From: NZQO01 sp964639255
Lineage (GTDB): Bacteria > Bacteroidota > Bacteroidia > Flavobacteriales > Flavobacteriaceae
Reading direction: 5' to 3'
Length of the DNA: 15,864 nt
NCBI GenBank assembly: GCA_964639255.1
Contig: CAZXDP010000061.1
Span: forward strand, 1 to 15,864
The notes beneath the pieces are model-generated. The model was not told where the DNA came from. It saw only the letters and a list, made by a program, of their open reading frames with translations, and did not search any database. Every line of letters starts with the position of its first letter. Positions within the stretch are counted from its first letter, which is position 1. The position numbers and the translations under genes were made by a program. This document shows positions 7,627-15,152 of the stretch, piece by piece.

Positions 7627-8664
7627 TTATTTTACATAGGCGACATTGACATTCACCTCAGTCTCGGCATCCGTAAAACCTTGTGCATCCATCCATTCGT
7701 CACTGTAGATTTTACTCATATAGCGCGACCCGTGGTCTGGGAACAAAACTACGATATTGTTGTTCTTTTGAAACGCTCCGGCCTCTTCTAACTGCTTGAG
7801 ACCCTGCATGGCGGCACCGCTGGTGTAGCCCACGAACAATCCTTCTGTTTTAGCGATTTCGCGCGCGGTATGGGCACTGTTCTCGTCGGTAACCTTAATG
7901 AAGTAGTCGATAACATCGAAATCGGTCGCGGTGGGAATTAAATTTTTGCCCAACCCCTCGATTCTATATGGATAAATCTCGTTGGCATCAAACTCACGTG
8001 TTTCGTGGTATTTCTGAAGGACTGAGCCATACGCATCAATACCGATAACTTTTATATTCGAGTTCTGTTCCTTAAGGTAGCGCGCTGTTCCCGATATGGT
8101 CCCTCCAGTGCCACTGCAAGCTACCAAATGGGTAATTTGGCCACCTGTTTGCTTCCATATTTCTGGACCTGTTGTGGCATAGTGGGCATCTATGTTCAAC
8201 TCGTTAAAATATTGGTTAATGTACACCGAATCTGCCGTTTCTTTATGAAGGCGCTTGGCCACTTCATAATACGAGCGCGGATCGTCTGCCGGTACGTGAG
8301 CCGGACAAACATATACCGTAGCACCCATACTGCGAAGCATATCGATTTTGTCTCGGGAAGACTTCGAACTTACTGCCAAAATGCATTTATACCCTTTTAG
8401 CACGCTTACCATTGCAATGCTAAAACCCGTGTTCCCACTCGTTGTTTCAATGATGGTACTCCCCGGTTTCAACAAGCCTTTTTGTTCGGCCTGTTCAATG
8501 ATATGAAGCGCAATGCGGTCTTTGGTGGAATGGCCGGGGTTGAAGGCTTCTACCTTGGCAAAATAATTGCCCGTCATATGCGCGGTAATTTTATTCAGCT
8601 TGATCAATGGCGTGTTACCAATAAGTTCCAGCACATTTTCGTGAGCCTGAATCGCTTCTTTCAT
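7627..8664 (-). CDS. Cysteine synthase/CBS-like PLP enzyme; candidate cysteate synthase
   Basis: The product has 345 residues, beginning MKEAIQAHENVLELIGNTPL. It is a fold-type II PLP enzyme of the cysteine synthase/cystathionine beta-synthase group. The Schiff-base Lys is in NPGHSTKDR (K48), the substrate-binding loop is TTSGNTG (about 74-80), and the PLP phosphate-binding loop is SGTGGT (about 184-189). The C-terminus LFPDHGSRYMSKIYSDEWM resembles the catalytic core of CBS, but there are no CBS regulatory domains. The usual Gly in the N(A/P)GGSxKDR motif is His here (GHS), suggesting an altered substrate. Next to the probable cysteate fatty-acyltransferase, I infer synthesis of L-cysteate from an activated serine (such as O-phosphoserine) and sulfite. 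Alternatives are cysteine synthase or cystathionine beta-synthase. A TTG at 8724 would extend it by 20 residues but overlaps the promoter-like TACCTTTG, so ATG 8664 is preferred. Confidence 0.8.
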   Translation of the reverse strand: MKEAIQAHENVLELIGNTPLIKLNKITAHMTGNYFAKVEAFNPGHSTKDRIALHIIEQAEQKGLLKPGSTIIETTSGNTGFSIAMVSVLKGYKCILAVSSKSSRDKIDMLRSMGATVYVCPAHVPADDPRSYYEVAKRLHKETADSVYINQYFNELNIDAHYATTGPEIWKQTGGQITHLVACSGTGGTISGTARYLKEQNSNIKVIGIDAYGSVLQKYHETREFDANEIYPYRIEGLGKNLIPTATDFDVIDYFIKVTDENSAHTAREIAKTEGLFVGYTSGAAMQGLKQLEEAGAFQKNNNIVVLFPDHGSRYMSKIYSDEWMDAQGFTDAETEVNVNVAYVK

Positions 8665-8721
8665 AAAGGGAGTTTTCGTTAGTAAAATTTTCGACACTAG
8701 GTCTCCATTTTCAAAACGGGA

Positions 8722-8729
8722 CAAAGGTA
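8722..8729 (-). promoter_or_regulatory. Possible -7 element before the cysteate synthase-like gene
   Basis: The minus strand carries TACCTTTG, matching TAnnTTTG, 57 bases before ATG 8664 and just after the stop of the upstream peptidase gene. No TTG is found 17-23 bases further upstream, so read-through from the peptidase gene is an alternative source of transcript. Confidence 0.4.
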
Positions 8730-8745
8730 CGGTAAAATTTTTTAA

Positions 8746-10881
8746 TTACTCTTTTATGCCCTCTAAGTCGAGCAGAAACGCATAGTCCATCGCCACCTCC
8801 TTCAACGCTTCAAAACGACCGGAAGCCCCACCATGGCCTGCATCCATATTGGTATGAAGTAGAAGCTTGTTATCTCCCTTCTTCTTTTCGCGTAATTTTG
8901 CTACCCATTTAGCGGGTTCCCAATATTGTACTTGCGAATCGTGAAGGCCTGTCGTTACCAGCATATTGGGATATTCCTTTTCTGATATATTATCGTACGG
9001 CGAATACGACTTCATATAATTGTAATATTCTGGATCGTTAGGATTGCCCCATTCATCGTACTCCCCTGTGGTAAGCGGGATACTATCATCTAACATCGTG
9101 GTGACAACATCGACAAAGGGTACCGAGGCTATTACACCATTGTACAGTTGGGGTGCAAGGTTTACCACGGCCCCCATAAGCAGCCCGCCGGCCGATCCTC
9201 CCATGGCGTATAAATGGTCCTCACTGGTATAGCCCTGCGCTATCAAATATTCTGAAGCGTCAACAAAATCGGTAAAGGTATTTTTCTTCTTGAGTAATTT
9301 TCCGTCTTCATACCACTGTCTGCCCAAATACTCTCCACCTCGAATATGCGCGATGGCAAAGATAAAACCCCTATCCAGTAAGCTTAGCCGTGAGGTTGAA
9401 AAATAAGGGTCTATGGTAGAACCATACGAGCCATAACCATACAAGAGCAACGGATTGTTTCCATTTTGTTGAATACCCTTTCGATACACCATGGAAATAG
9501 GAATCTTAGTACCATCATCTGCGGTGGCCCATACGCGTTTGGACTCGTAATTTTCCTTTTGAAAGGTGCCCCCAAGCACTTCCATTTCCTTTTTAACCTC
9601 CTTTTCGCGGGTTTCCATGTTAAAATCGATTACTGAAGCTGGCGTGGTCAACGAATTGTAACCATAGCGAAGCACATCGGTATCGAACTCAGGATTTTGG
9701 GTGGTGTAGGCCGTATAGGTTTCGTTATCGAACGGAAGGTAATAATCTTCGCTATCGTCCCATTTCATAATTCGAATTTTATTCAACCCGTTGGAACGCT
9801 CGCTCACCACCAAAAAATTCTTGAAAATCTCCACGTCCTCCAAAAGTACTTCTTCTCGGTGCGGTAGCACATCTTTCCAATTTTCCTTGGCGGTGGCCGT
9901 GACCGGCGTCTTCATCAACTTGAAATTTTTAGCGGCATCCTTATTGGTTACCACGTAAAAATAGTCGCCGTAATGGGAGATGTTGTACTCCAGGCCACGT
10001 TCGCGCGGCTGGAAGATCTTAAATTTGCCCTGTGGGGTATTCGCGTCGAGAATTCTAAATTCTGAAGTTAGCGTGCTGTACGAACCAATAACGATGTATT
10101 TTTTTGATTTCGTCTTGTACACGTATGTTCCAAAGGTATCGTCCTCTTCAGTATAAATTAGCTGATCGTTTTCCGAAGGTTCGCCCAGGGTATGTCGGTA
10201 AATTTGATTAGACCGTAAGGTCTGTTCATCTTTGCGCGTGTAAAACAGGGTTTTGTTATCGTTCGCCCAAGTTGCACTGCCCGTAGTAAGCGGAATGGAT
10301 TCATTGTAAACTTCGCCCGTCTCCAAATTTTTGATATAAAGGGTATATTTTCGGCGACTTACCGTATCCACACCGTAGGATACTAGCTTATTGTTCGGAC
10401 TCACATTTATCCCCTGCAAATTGAAATAGCTATGGCCCTTCGCCATTTCATTTACGTCGAACAGAATTTCTTCCTCGGCATCTAGCGATCCCTTTTTGCG
10501 AGTATAGATTGGGTAATCCATTCCTTTTTCAAATCGCGTAATATAATAATACCCGTTAAGCTTATAGGGAACTGACTCGTCGTCCTCCTTGATGCGGGCC
10601 TTCATTTCTTCGAAAAGATCTTTCTTCAAGGAATCGGTATGGGCCGTCATGGCTTCGTAATACTCGTTTTCGGCCTCTAGGTAATCGATGACCTTTTGGT
10701 TTTCCCTATCGTTTAACCAATAATATTCATCTAGCCGTACATCGCCATGCATTTCAAGATTCTTGGCAATTTTCTCAGCTTTCGGGGGTTGTACATCCAT
10801 AGACTCTTTTGAGTTTTCTTTCGTATTGCACGAAGCGGCAAAAATAAGGGAAGTTAGATAAAGGACGGCACGTTTTCTCAT
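8746..10881 (-). CDS. S9A family peptidase (oligopeptidase B-like), predicted lipoprotein
   Basis: The product has 711 residues. Residues 1-18 (MRKRAVLYLTSLIFAASC) form a lipoprotein signal with the lipobox cysteine at C18, so the enzyme is probably periplasmic and membrane-anchored. Residues about 30-430 form the N-terminal beta-propeller part of the prolyl oligopeptidase family, including DEYYWLNDRENQKVIDYLEA. Residues about 440-711 form the alpha/beta-hydrolase domain. The triad is visible: Ser563 in GGSAGG, Asp648 in TGLHDSQVQYWE, His683 in AGHGG. IPLTTGEYDEWGNP (about 601-614) is typical of oligopeptidase B (protease II), which cleaves short peptides after Lys or Arg. The length is normal for the family. 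It lies 81 bases upstream of the cysteate synthase-like gene on the same strand, with no terminator visible, but a functional link is not evident. Confidence 0.92.
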   Translation of the reverse strand: MRKRAVLYLTSLIFAASCNTKENSKESMDVQPPKAEKIAKNLEMHGDVRLDEYYWLNDRENQKVIDYLEAENEYYEAMTAHTDSLKKDLFEEMKARIKEDDESVPYKLNGYYYITRFEKGMDYPIYTRKKGSLDAEEEILFDVNEMAKGHSYFNLQGINVSPNNKLVSYGVDTVSRRKYTLYIKNLETGEVYNESIPLTTGSATWANDNKTLFYTRKDEQTLRSNQIYRHTLGEPSENDQLIYTEEDDTFGTYVYKTKSKKYIVIGSYSTLTSEFRILDANTPQGKFKIFQPRERGLEYNISHYGDYFYVVTNKDAAKNFKLMKTPVTATAKENWKDVLPHREEVLLEDVEIFKNFLVVSERSNGLNKIRIMKWDDSEDYYLPFDNETYTAYTTQNPEFDTDVLRYGYNSLTTPASVIDFNMETREKEVKKEMEVLGGTFQKENYESKRVWATADDGTKIPISMVYRKGIQQNGNNPLLLYGYGSYGSTIDPYFSTSRLSLLDRGFIFAIAHIRGGEYLGRQWYEDGKLLKKKNTFTDFVDASEYLIAQGYTSEDHLYAMGGSAGGLLMGAVVNLAPQLYNGVIASVPFVDVVTTMLDDSIPLTTGEYDEWGNPNDPEYYNYMKSYSPYDNISEKEYPNMLVTTGLHDSQVQYWEPAKWVAKLREKKKGDNKLLLHTNMDAGHGGASGRFEALKEVAMDYAFLLDLEGIKE

Positions 10882-11030
10882 TTGAAGGTGGTTTAGCTTA
10901 GCACTATTTTTCTGGGCGCCAGTTCCCGAGCACAGCGACTACATTATTGCTGTGGGGATTTCGTGGAAGAAGCATCCCAATTATGGATGCAAAGTAGTAA
11001 ATTTGCGCTTAATTTATAAATAAATTACCT
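10882..11030. other. Divergent intergenic region with inverted repeats
   Basis: This 149-base spacer separates the peptidase gene (minus) from ybaB (plus). It holds CACAGC (10931-10936) paired with GCTGTG (10949-10954) across 12 bases, and GCATCC (10972-10977) paired with GGATGC (10985-10990) across 7 bases. The second repeat abuts a GCAAA/TTTGC pair (10989-10993, 11002-11006) that includes the ybaB -7 element. No T run follows, so these are not terminators. I see no open reading frame or RNA gene here, and no clear promoter for the peptidase. Confidence 0.4.
10998..11005 (+). promoter_or_regulatory. Probable -7 element of the ybaB operon
   Basis: TAAATTTG matches TAnnTTTG and lies 25 bases before ATG 11031, giving a leader of about 19 bases. 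No TTG is present upstream at the expected distance; that position is occupied by the GCATCC-N7-GGATGC inverted repeat. Confidence 0.45.
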
Positions 11031-11354
11031 ATGTTCGGAGATATGATGGGTATGATGGGCAAACTGAAAGAAACCCAAGAAAAGGTGGAAGCCACCAAAA
11101 AGCGATTGGACACTGTACTGTTAGATGAAAATAGTAGGGATGGATTGCTAAAGGTGACCCTTACCGCCAATCGGGAACTAAAGTCCATATCAATCGATGA
11201 AAAATTGTTGGAGGATAAAGAACAATTGGAAGATTACCTAGTGGTTACCCTTAATAAGGCCATACAAAGGGCTACCCAAGTAAACGAGCAAGAGCTTGCC
11301 GCAGTGGCGAAAGAAGGTATGCCCAATATTCCAGGCCTCGATATGTTTAAATAA
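11031..11354 (+). CDS. YbaB/EbfC family nucleoid-associated protein
   Basis: The product has 107 residues, the usual family length, beginning MFGDMMGMMGKLKETQEK. The Met-rich N-terminus, the Lys/Glu-rich helix (about 10-30), the central sheet region (GLLKVTLTANRELKSISID) and the C-terminal helix ending MPNIPGLDMFK match YbaB/EbfC. Family members are small dimeric DNA-binding proteins that coat the nucleoid, and ybaB is often linked to dnaX and recR in other bacteria. Here it is instead the first gene of an operon with the DUF6452 and DUF6048 genes, which start 2 bases after its stop and then overlap each other. Confidence 0.92.
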   Translation: MFGDMMGMMGKLKETQEKVEATKKRLDTVLLDENSRDGLLKVTLTANRELKSISIDEKLLEDKEQLEDYLVVTLNKAIQRATQVNEQELAAVAKEGMPNIPGLDMFK

Positions 11355-11356
11355 GA

Positions 11357-11860
11357 ATGGTGCCCAGCAACATTGCAATGAAGATTTGTGCCATATTGAT
11401 ATGTGCAGTTATACTAGCGGGCTGCACTCGCGACGATATATGCGCCGATGGCACGCCTACGACCCCCCAGCTTATAATTCTCTTTAGGGATATTGCCAAC
11501 CCTACGCAGGCAAAATCGGTACCTTCGTTAACCGTTTCCGTTTCCGACTTTACAAATCGGGTCGTACTCTCTGAAACAACTTCCGATTCAATCGCAATTC
11601 CGCTGAATCCAGGGACGAACGGCGTGACCTATCAGTTCATTAGGGCAGCAGGTACCAACAACCCCAATATTGACTATCTTGAATTTTCTTATACGACAGA
11701 AGATGAATACGTAAATCGCGCCTGTGGTTATAAGACTATTTATAGCGAATTGCGCGCTAACCTGCAAAACGAAGGAACCGCTAACTGGATTATTCGAACA
11801 GACACCTTGAAAACCAATATAACAGATGCATTGGAAGCTCACTTCGTTATTTTTCACTAA
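11357..11860 (+). CDS. DUF6452 family lipoprotein
   Basis: The product has up to 167 residues. A lipoprotein signal ends in CAVILAGC, with the lipid-modified Cys at about residue 23, followed by TRDDICADGTPTTPQLIILF. The cysteine-containing DDIC...TP motif, with a later Cys in NRACGYKTIY, matches DUF6452, a Bacteroidota lipoprotein family of unknown function. ATG 11357 gives a 22-residue signal. An internal ATG at 11378 (MKICAILICAVILAGC) is an equally plausible start and looks more like a typical signal. The gene begins 2 bases after ybaB and its 3' end overlaps the DUF6048 gene by 35 bases. It is probably anchored in the periplasm or outer membrane. Confidence 0.78.
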   Translation: MVPSNIAMKICAILICAVILAGCTRDDICADGTPTTPQLIILFRDIANPTQAKSVPSLTVSVSDFTNRVVLSETTSDSIAIPLNPGTNGVTYQFIRAAGTNNPNIDYLEFSYTTEDEYVNRACGYKTIYSELRANLQNEGTANWIIRTDTLKTNITDALEAHFVIFH

Positions 11861-12530
11861 GCTATTGCTGGTAACCGCCTCTCTGGTCGCCCAACAGGAA
11901 AATGTGGCGCTTGGTGACACGCTTCCCCAAACCACCAAATACGGGTTACGCATAGGGGCAGATTTGGCCAAGCCGGTGCGAACGCTTGTAGAGGATGGCT
12001 ATTCGGGTTTTGAACTTGTGGGGGATTTCCGATTTAGCGAATCTTTCTATGCAGCAGGCGAAATTGGTTTCGAAGAAAAAGAATACGACGAGGTCAACCT
12101 AGAATCTGTCACCACCGGAAGCTATTTGAAGTTGGGGGTCGATTACAACGCGTATAACAATTGGTTCGGACTTAATAACGCCTTGTTTGGTGGTTTGCGT
12201 GTGGGAGCCTCTACCTTTAGTCAAGAACGGGTTTCCTATGGAGTGTACACCGCCAACCCCACATTCCCACCAGTGCTTAATAGAGAGTCGAAGAAATTCG
12301 ATGGCCTTAACGCAACTTGGCTGGAGTTGATGGTGGGTGTAAAAACCGAAGTGCTCAATAACCTTTACCTTTCCATAAACCTGCAGCTAAAGCGAATGGT
12401 AAGCGAAAAGACTCCCGAAAATTTTGACAACCTGTATGTTCCCGGCTTTAACCGTACTTACGATTTCAGCGAGTTTGGCGTTGGGTACGGCTATACCATT
12501 TCGTATCTAATCCCGTTCTTCAGAAAATAA
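11826..12530 (+). CDS. DUF6048 family probable outer-membrane beta-barrel
   Basis: The product has 234 residues, beginning MHWKLTSLFFTKLLLVTASLVAQ, a Sec signal peptide with cleavage near VAQ. The mature part has alternating strand-like segments (for example FELVGDFRFSESFYAAGEIGF and LYLSINLQLKRMV) and ends in YGYTISYLIPFFRK, with aromatic residues as in outer-membrane barrels. This matches DUF6048, a Bacteroidota family often paired with DUF6452. The start lies 35 bases inside the DUF6452 gene, in another frame, so translation is probably coupled. I infer that the lipoprotein and barrel act together in the envelope; the function is unknown. The stop is 6 bases from that of the opposing RlmL-like gene. 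Confidence 0.78.
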   Translation: MHWKLTSLFFTKLLLVTASLVAQQENVALGDTLPQTTKYGLRIGADLAKPVRTLVEDGYSGFELVGDFRFSESFYAAGEIGFEEKEYDEVNLESVTTGSYLKLGVDYNAYNNWFGLNNALFGGLRVGASTFSQERVSYGVYTANPTFPPVLNRESKKFDGLNATWLELMVGVKTEVLNNLYLSINLQLKRMVSEKTPENFDNLYVPGFNRTYDFSEFGVGYGYTISYLIPFFRK

Positions 12531-12536
12531 GAAATT

Positions 12537-13694
12537 CTATTGTTTACTGGCTTTTCGGCTGCCCTCGTACATTGCATAGCGAACAAAACGGCTTTCCAAC
12601 TTACCATTGTAGAGTTTTATCTTTCGCGAGGGCCGCAACCCCACATTCTTCAAAGCTTCCATATTACTTGTAATGAGCCAAGCTTGTGTACCAGGATATC
12701 CACGCTTTAGGGTATTGCCTATTTCAGTATAAAACGCATCGATATCGGAAACCGAAAGCCGCTCATCGTATGGCGGATTGAAAACCAAGTACATGGGCTT
12801 ATCATTCGGTTTTTCACTTTCAAAGAAATCCTGTTGGCGAATCTCAATAAATTCTTGGAGATTGGCATTTTTGCAATTTTCCCTTGCCTTTTTAACAGCT
12901 ACAGAATCTTTATCAAAACCATAGATCTTAAAACGGAAATCCCTTATTTTCTTCAATGCCGCGTCTTCAATTAGTTCGTAGAGATCAATATCGAAATCGG
13001 GCCAAGTTTCAAATCCAAATTCATCCCTATTCAAATTTGGCGGGATATTGCAAGCAATCATAGCCGCTTCTGTAAGGATGGTGCCAGAACCGCACATAGG
13101 GTCTAGTAAATCGCATTGGCCATTCCATCCGGCGAGCATCACCATTCCTGCTGCTAGCACCTCATTTATAGGTGCCAAAGTACTGGCGGTTTTGTATCCG
13201 CGCTTGTGTAGCGATTGTCCACTGCTATCGAGGGAAACGGTACAGATATTTCGGTCAATATGGATATTGATGCGAAGCGTAGGGTGATCGAGATCTACAT
13301 TGGGACGAACCCCTTCCCTATCCCTAAACCTATCTACAATGGCATCTTTTGTCTTTAGCGCTACATATTGGGAATGGGAAAATTGTTTCGAAAACACGGT
13401 AGCATCTACCGCGAGGCTTCCATCGGCCTCCATATATTTTTCCCAAGGCATTTCATAAATGTTCTTGTAAAGCCCATCTTCATCGAACACATTGAAGTAA
13501 TGTACCGGCTTTAATATCTTGATAGCAGTTCGACAGCATAAATTGGCTTTATACATAAATCCCGTATCGCCTTCAAAAGCCACGTTGCGAACCCCTTTTT
13601 CCACCGCCGATGCGCCTAATTTACGAAGTTCCTCGGCCAGAATATCTTCGAGACCGTAGAGGGTCTTGGCAATCATCTTAAAATTCTTTCCCAT
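12537..13694 (-). CDS. THUMP-domain class I RNA methyltransferase, RlmL-like
   Basis: The product has 385 residues, beginning MGKNFKMIAKTLYGLEDILA; Met7 is an alternative start. The N-terminal half (about 1-165) carries the ferredoxin-like and THUMP RNA-binding regions, ending DSSGQSLHKRGYK. The methyltransferase domain follows, with the SAM motif LLDPMCGSGTILTEAA (about 196-211), an acidic ribose contact in IYGFDKDSVA (about 257-266), and the N2-guanine catalytic motif FNPPYDERL (NPPY at 306-309). This matches the N-terminal half of E. coli RlmKL, which makes m2G2445 in 23S rRNA. The protein lacks the second RlmK half, as in stand-alone YpsC-type enzymes. It is divergent from the SAM methyltransferase gene, with promoter elements in the shared spacer. 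Confidence 0.9.
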   Translation of the reverse strand: MGKNFKMIAKTLYGLEDILAEELRKLGASAVEKGVRNVAFEGDTGFMYKANLCCRTAIKILKPVHYFNVFDEDGLYKNIYEMPWEKYMEADGSLAVDATVFSKQFSHSQYVALKTKDAIVDRFRDREGVRPNVDLDHPTLRINIHIDRNICTVSLDSSGQSLHKRGYKTASTLAPINEVLAAGMVMLAGWNGQCDLLDPMCGSGTILTEAAMIACNIPPNLNRDEFGFETWPDFDIDLYELIEDAALKKIRDFRFKIYGFDKDSVAVKKARENCKNANLQEFIEIRQQDFFESEKPNDKPMYLVFNPPYDERLSVSDIDAFYTEIGNTLKRGYPGTQAWLITSNMEALKNVGLRPSRKIKLYNGKLESRFVRYAMYEGSRKASKQ

Positions 13695-13712
13695 ACCTTC
13701 TTTCGCTTATTC

Positions 13713-13737
13713 CTGCAAAAATACAGTATTTTAGCAG
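13713..13737. repeat. Near-perfect 25-base palindrome between divergent genes
   Basis: Arms CTGCAAAAATAC (13713-13724) and GTATTTTAGCAG (13726-13737) are reverse complements at 11 of 12 positions around one central A. The palindrome contains the minus-strand -7 element TATTTTTG and a near-match TATTTTAG on the plus strand. It lacks the T run of a terminator. It may be a symmetric pair of overlapping promoters or an operator serving both genes. Confidence 0.5.
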
Positions 13738-13742
13738 CACAA
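13716..13742 (-). promoter_or_regulatory. Probable promoter of the RlmL-like gene
   Basis: On the minus strand TTG (13742-13740) is followed by 16 bases and TATTTTTG (13723-13716). The spacing is slightly short against the usual 17-23, but the -7 match is exact. The start ATG at 13694 is 21 bases downstream of the -7 element. Confidence 0.5.
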
Positions 13743-13752
13743 AATTGAATGG

Positions 13753-14484
13753 ATGGAGAAAGAAATTGGAAACTGGTACGCATCGTGGTTTGACACCCCG
13801 TATTACCATATCTTATACAAAGATCGCGACTACGAGGAAGCGGGCAAGTTTATGACCCAACTAACACAATTTTTAGGATTACAGCCTGGGGCTGAAATTC
13901 TGGACCTTGCCTGCGGCAAGGGGAGGCATTCCAAATTTTTGCGGACTCTTGGTTATGTAGTAACAGGTGTGGACCTGTCGCCGGCCAGCATCGCATATGC
14001 GAAGCAATTTGAAAGTGATAATTTAAAGTTTGAGGTGCATGATATGTGCCTTCCCTATCCTAAAAAATTTGATGCTGTGCTCAACCTCTTTACCAGTTTC
14101 GGATATTTCGAAAAAGAGGAGGACAACCTGAGGACGATACGGGCGATCAAAGCCGAATTGAAAAAAGGCGGCTATGGAGTAATCGATTTCCTGAATTCAG
14201 AATATGTGGCAGCGCATTTAGTGCCTAATGAAATAAAAACGGTAGAGGATATCGATTTTTACATACACCGTTACATTAAGGACGGTTACATTTTCAAGGA
14301 TATCCGCTTTTCGCATGAGGGCGAGCGCCATTTCTTTACCGAGCGCGTGAAGGCACTTACGCTTTCAAACTTTATGGCCTATTTCGAGGAGGCAGGGGTA
14401 ACGCTCCAACATTGTTTTGGCGATTATGAACTTAACGAGTTCGACGCGCAGCATTCTGAACGGCTAATTCTTGTTTTCAATTGA
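13753..14484 (+). CDS. Class I SAM-dependent methyltransferase
   Basis: The product has 243 residues, beginning MEKEIGNWYASWFDTPYYHI. SAM-binding motif I is ILDLACGKGRHSKFL (about 49-63), and the acidic ribose-binding residue follows in VTGVDLSPASI (Asp about 74). The later segments FDAVLNLFTSFGYF and GGYGVIDFLNSEYVAAH match methyltransferase motifs IV and VI. It resembles the Methyltransf_25/11 small-molecule group, and the substrate cannot be told. The family is common in Bacteroidota as an uncharacterised cytosolic enzyme. The stop codon shares one base with the ZIP transporter ATG (TGATG), so the two are translationally coupled. Confidence 0.85.
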   Translation: MEKEIGNWYASWFDTPYYHILYKDRDYEEAGKFMTQLTQFLGLQPGAEILDLACGKGRHSKFLRTLGYVVTGVDLSPASIAYAKQFESDNLKFEVHDMCLPYPKKFDAVLNLFTSFGYFEKEEDNLRTIRAIKAELKKGGYGVIDFLNSEYVAAHLVPNEIKTVEDIDFYIHRYIKDGYIFKDIRFSHEGERHFFTERVKALTLSNFMAYFEEAGVTLQHCFGDYELNEFDAQHSERLILVFN

Positions 14485-15152
14485 TGAGTTATTTGCTGCT
14501 ATTCTTATCGGTTGTAGTAGGCTATGCGGTTGCTTTAATGCTTCGTTCCAAGGAAATGAAGCACATGGCTGTTTTTCTGGCCTTCAGCGGCGCATTCTTA
14601 TTGTCCATTACCGTATTCGAATTGCTGCCAGAGGTTTTTTCGGAAAACTCAAAATCGATTGGTGTTTACATCATGGCCGGGATCCTGCTGCAGATTTTAT
14701 TGGAGTTTTTTTCAAAAGGGGCCGAACATGGTCATATTCACCTCCATTCCGAAAAAAGAACCTTCCCGTGGATGCTATTCCTGAGCCTATCCATACATGC
14801 ATTTTTAGAGGGATTTCCCATAAGCGACCACAATCATTTGCTCTTGGGCGTCCTGGTACACAAAATACCCGTTGCGATCATTCTTTCCTATTTCTTCTTA
14901 CAGGCTAATTATAAAAGAAGTATAACGATACTGTTTCTCGTCCTTTTTGGTATGATGACTCCTTTAGGAAATTGGATAGGTGCACACGCCGTATGGGTTC
15001 AGCAAATAAAAGTAGAGGTTACTGCGCTAGTTATTGGTATATTCCTGCACGTTTCAACAACTATTTTATTTGAAAGCTCCAAGAACCATACGTTTAACCT
15101 ATCCAAGATGACTGCGGTAATCATAGGTGTTTTATTGGCATATCTTCTTTAA
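14484..15152 (+). CDS. ZIP family metal transporter
   Basis: The product has 222 residues, beginning MSYLLLFLSVVVGYAVALML, with about eight transmembrane helices. Metal-site residues are in helix 4, SIHAFLEGFPI (His105 and Glu109 of the HxxxEG motif), and helix 5, GVLVHKIPVA (His126). A His-rich cytoplasmic-loop stretch, AEHGHIHLHSE (His at about 82-88), precedes helix 4, as in many zinc importers. Zip proteins import zinc or other divalent metals across the inner membrane. The start ATG at 14484 overlaps the methyltransferase stop by one base; the TTG at 14481 is less likely. The C-terminus converges on the PAQR gene and the stop codons overlap. The exact metal is unknown. Confidence 0.88.
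   Translation: MSYLLLFLSVVVGYAVALMLRSKEMKHMAVFLAFSGAFLLSITVFELLPEVFSENSKSIGVYIMAGILLQILLEFFSKGAEHGHIHLHSEKRTFPWMLFLSLSIHAFLEGFPISDHNHLLLGVLVHKIPVAIILSYFFLQANYKRSITILFLVLFGMMTPLGNWIGAHAVWVQQIKVEVTALVIGIFLHVSTTILFESSKNHTFNLSKMTAVIIGVLLAYLL

Noticed and set aside
10912..10922. CTGGGCGCCAG near-palindrome in the peptidase leader
   Set aside because: It is short and imperfect, and expected by chance in a region of this size.
11588..11971. Minus-strand open frame of 127 codons over the DUF6452/DUF6048 overlap
   Set aside because: It is antisense to two genes with signal peptides and family motifs; no independent support.
14471..14908. Plus-strand open frame of 145 codons inside the ZIP gene
   Set aside because: It is an out-of-frame shadow of the ZIP transporter, whose metal-site motifs are clear.
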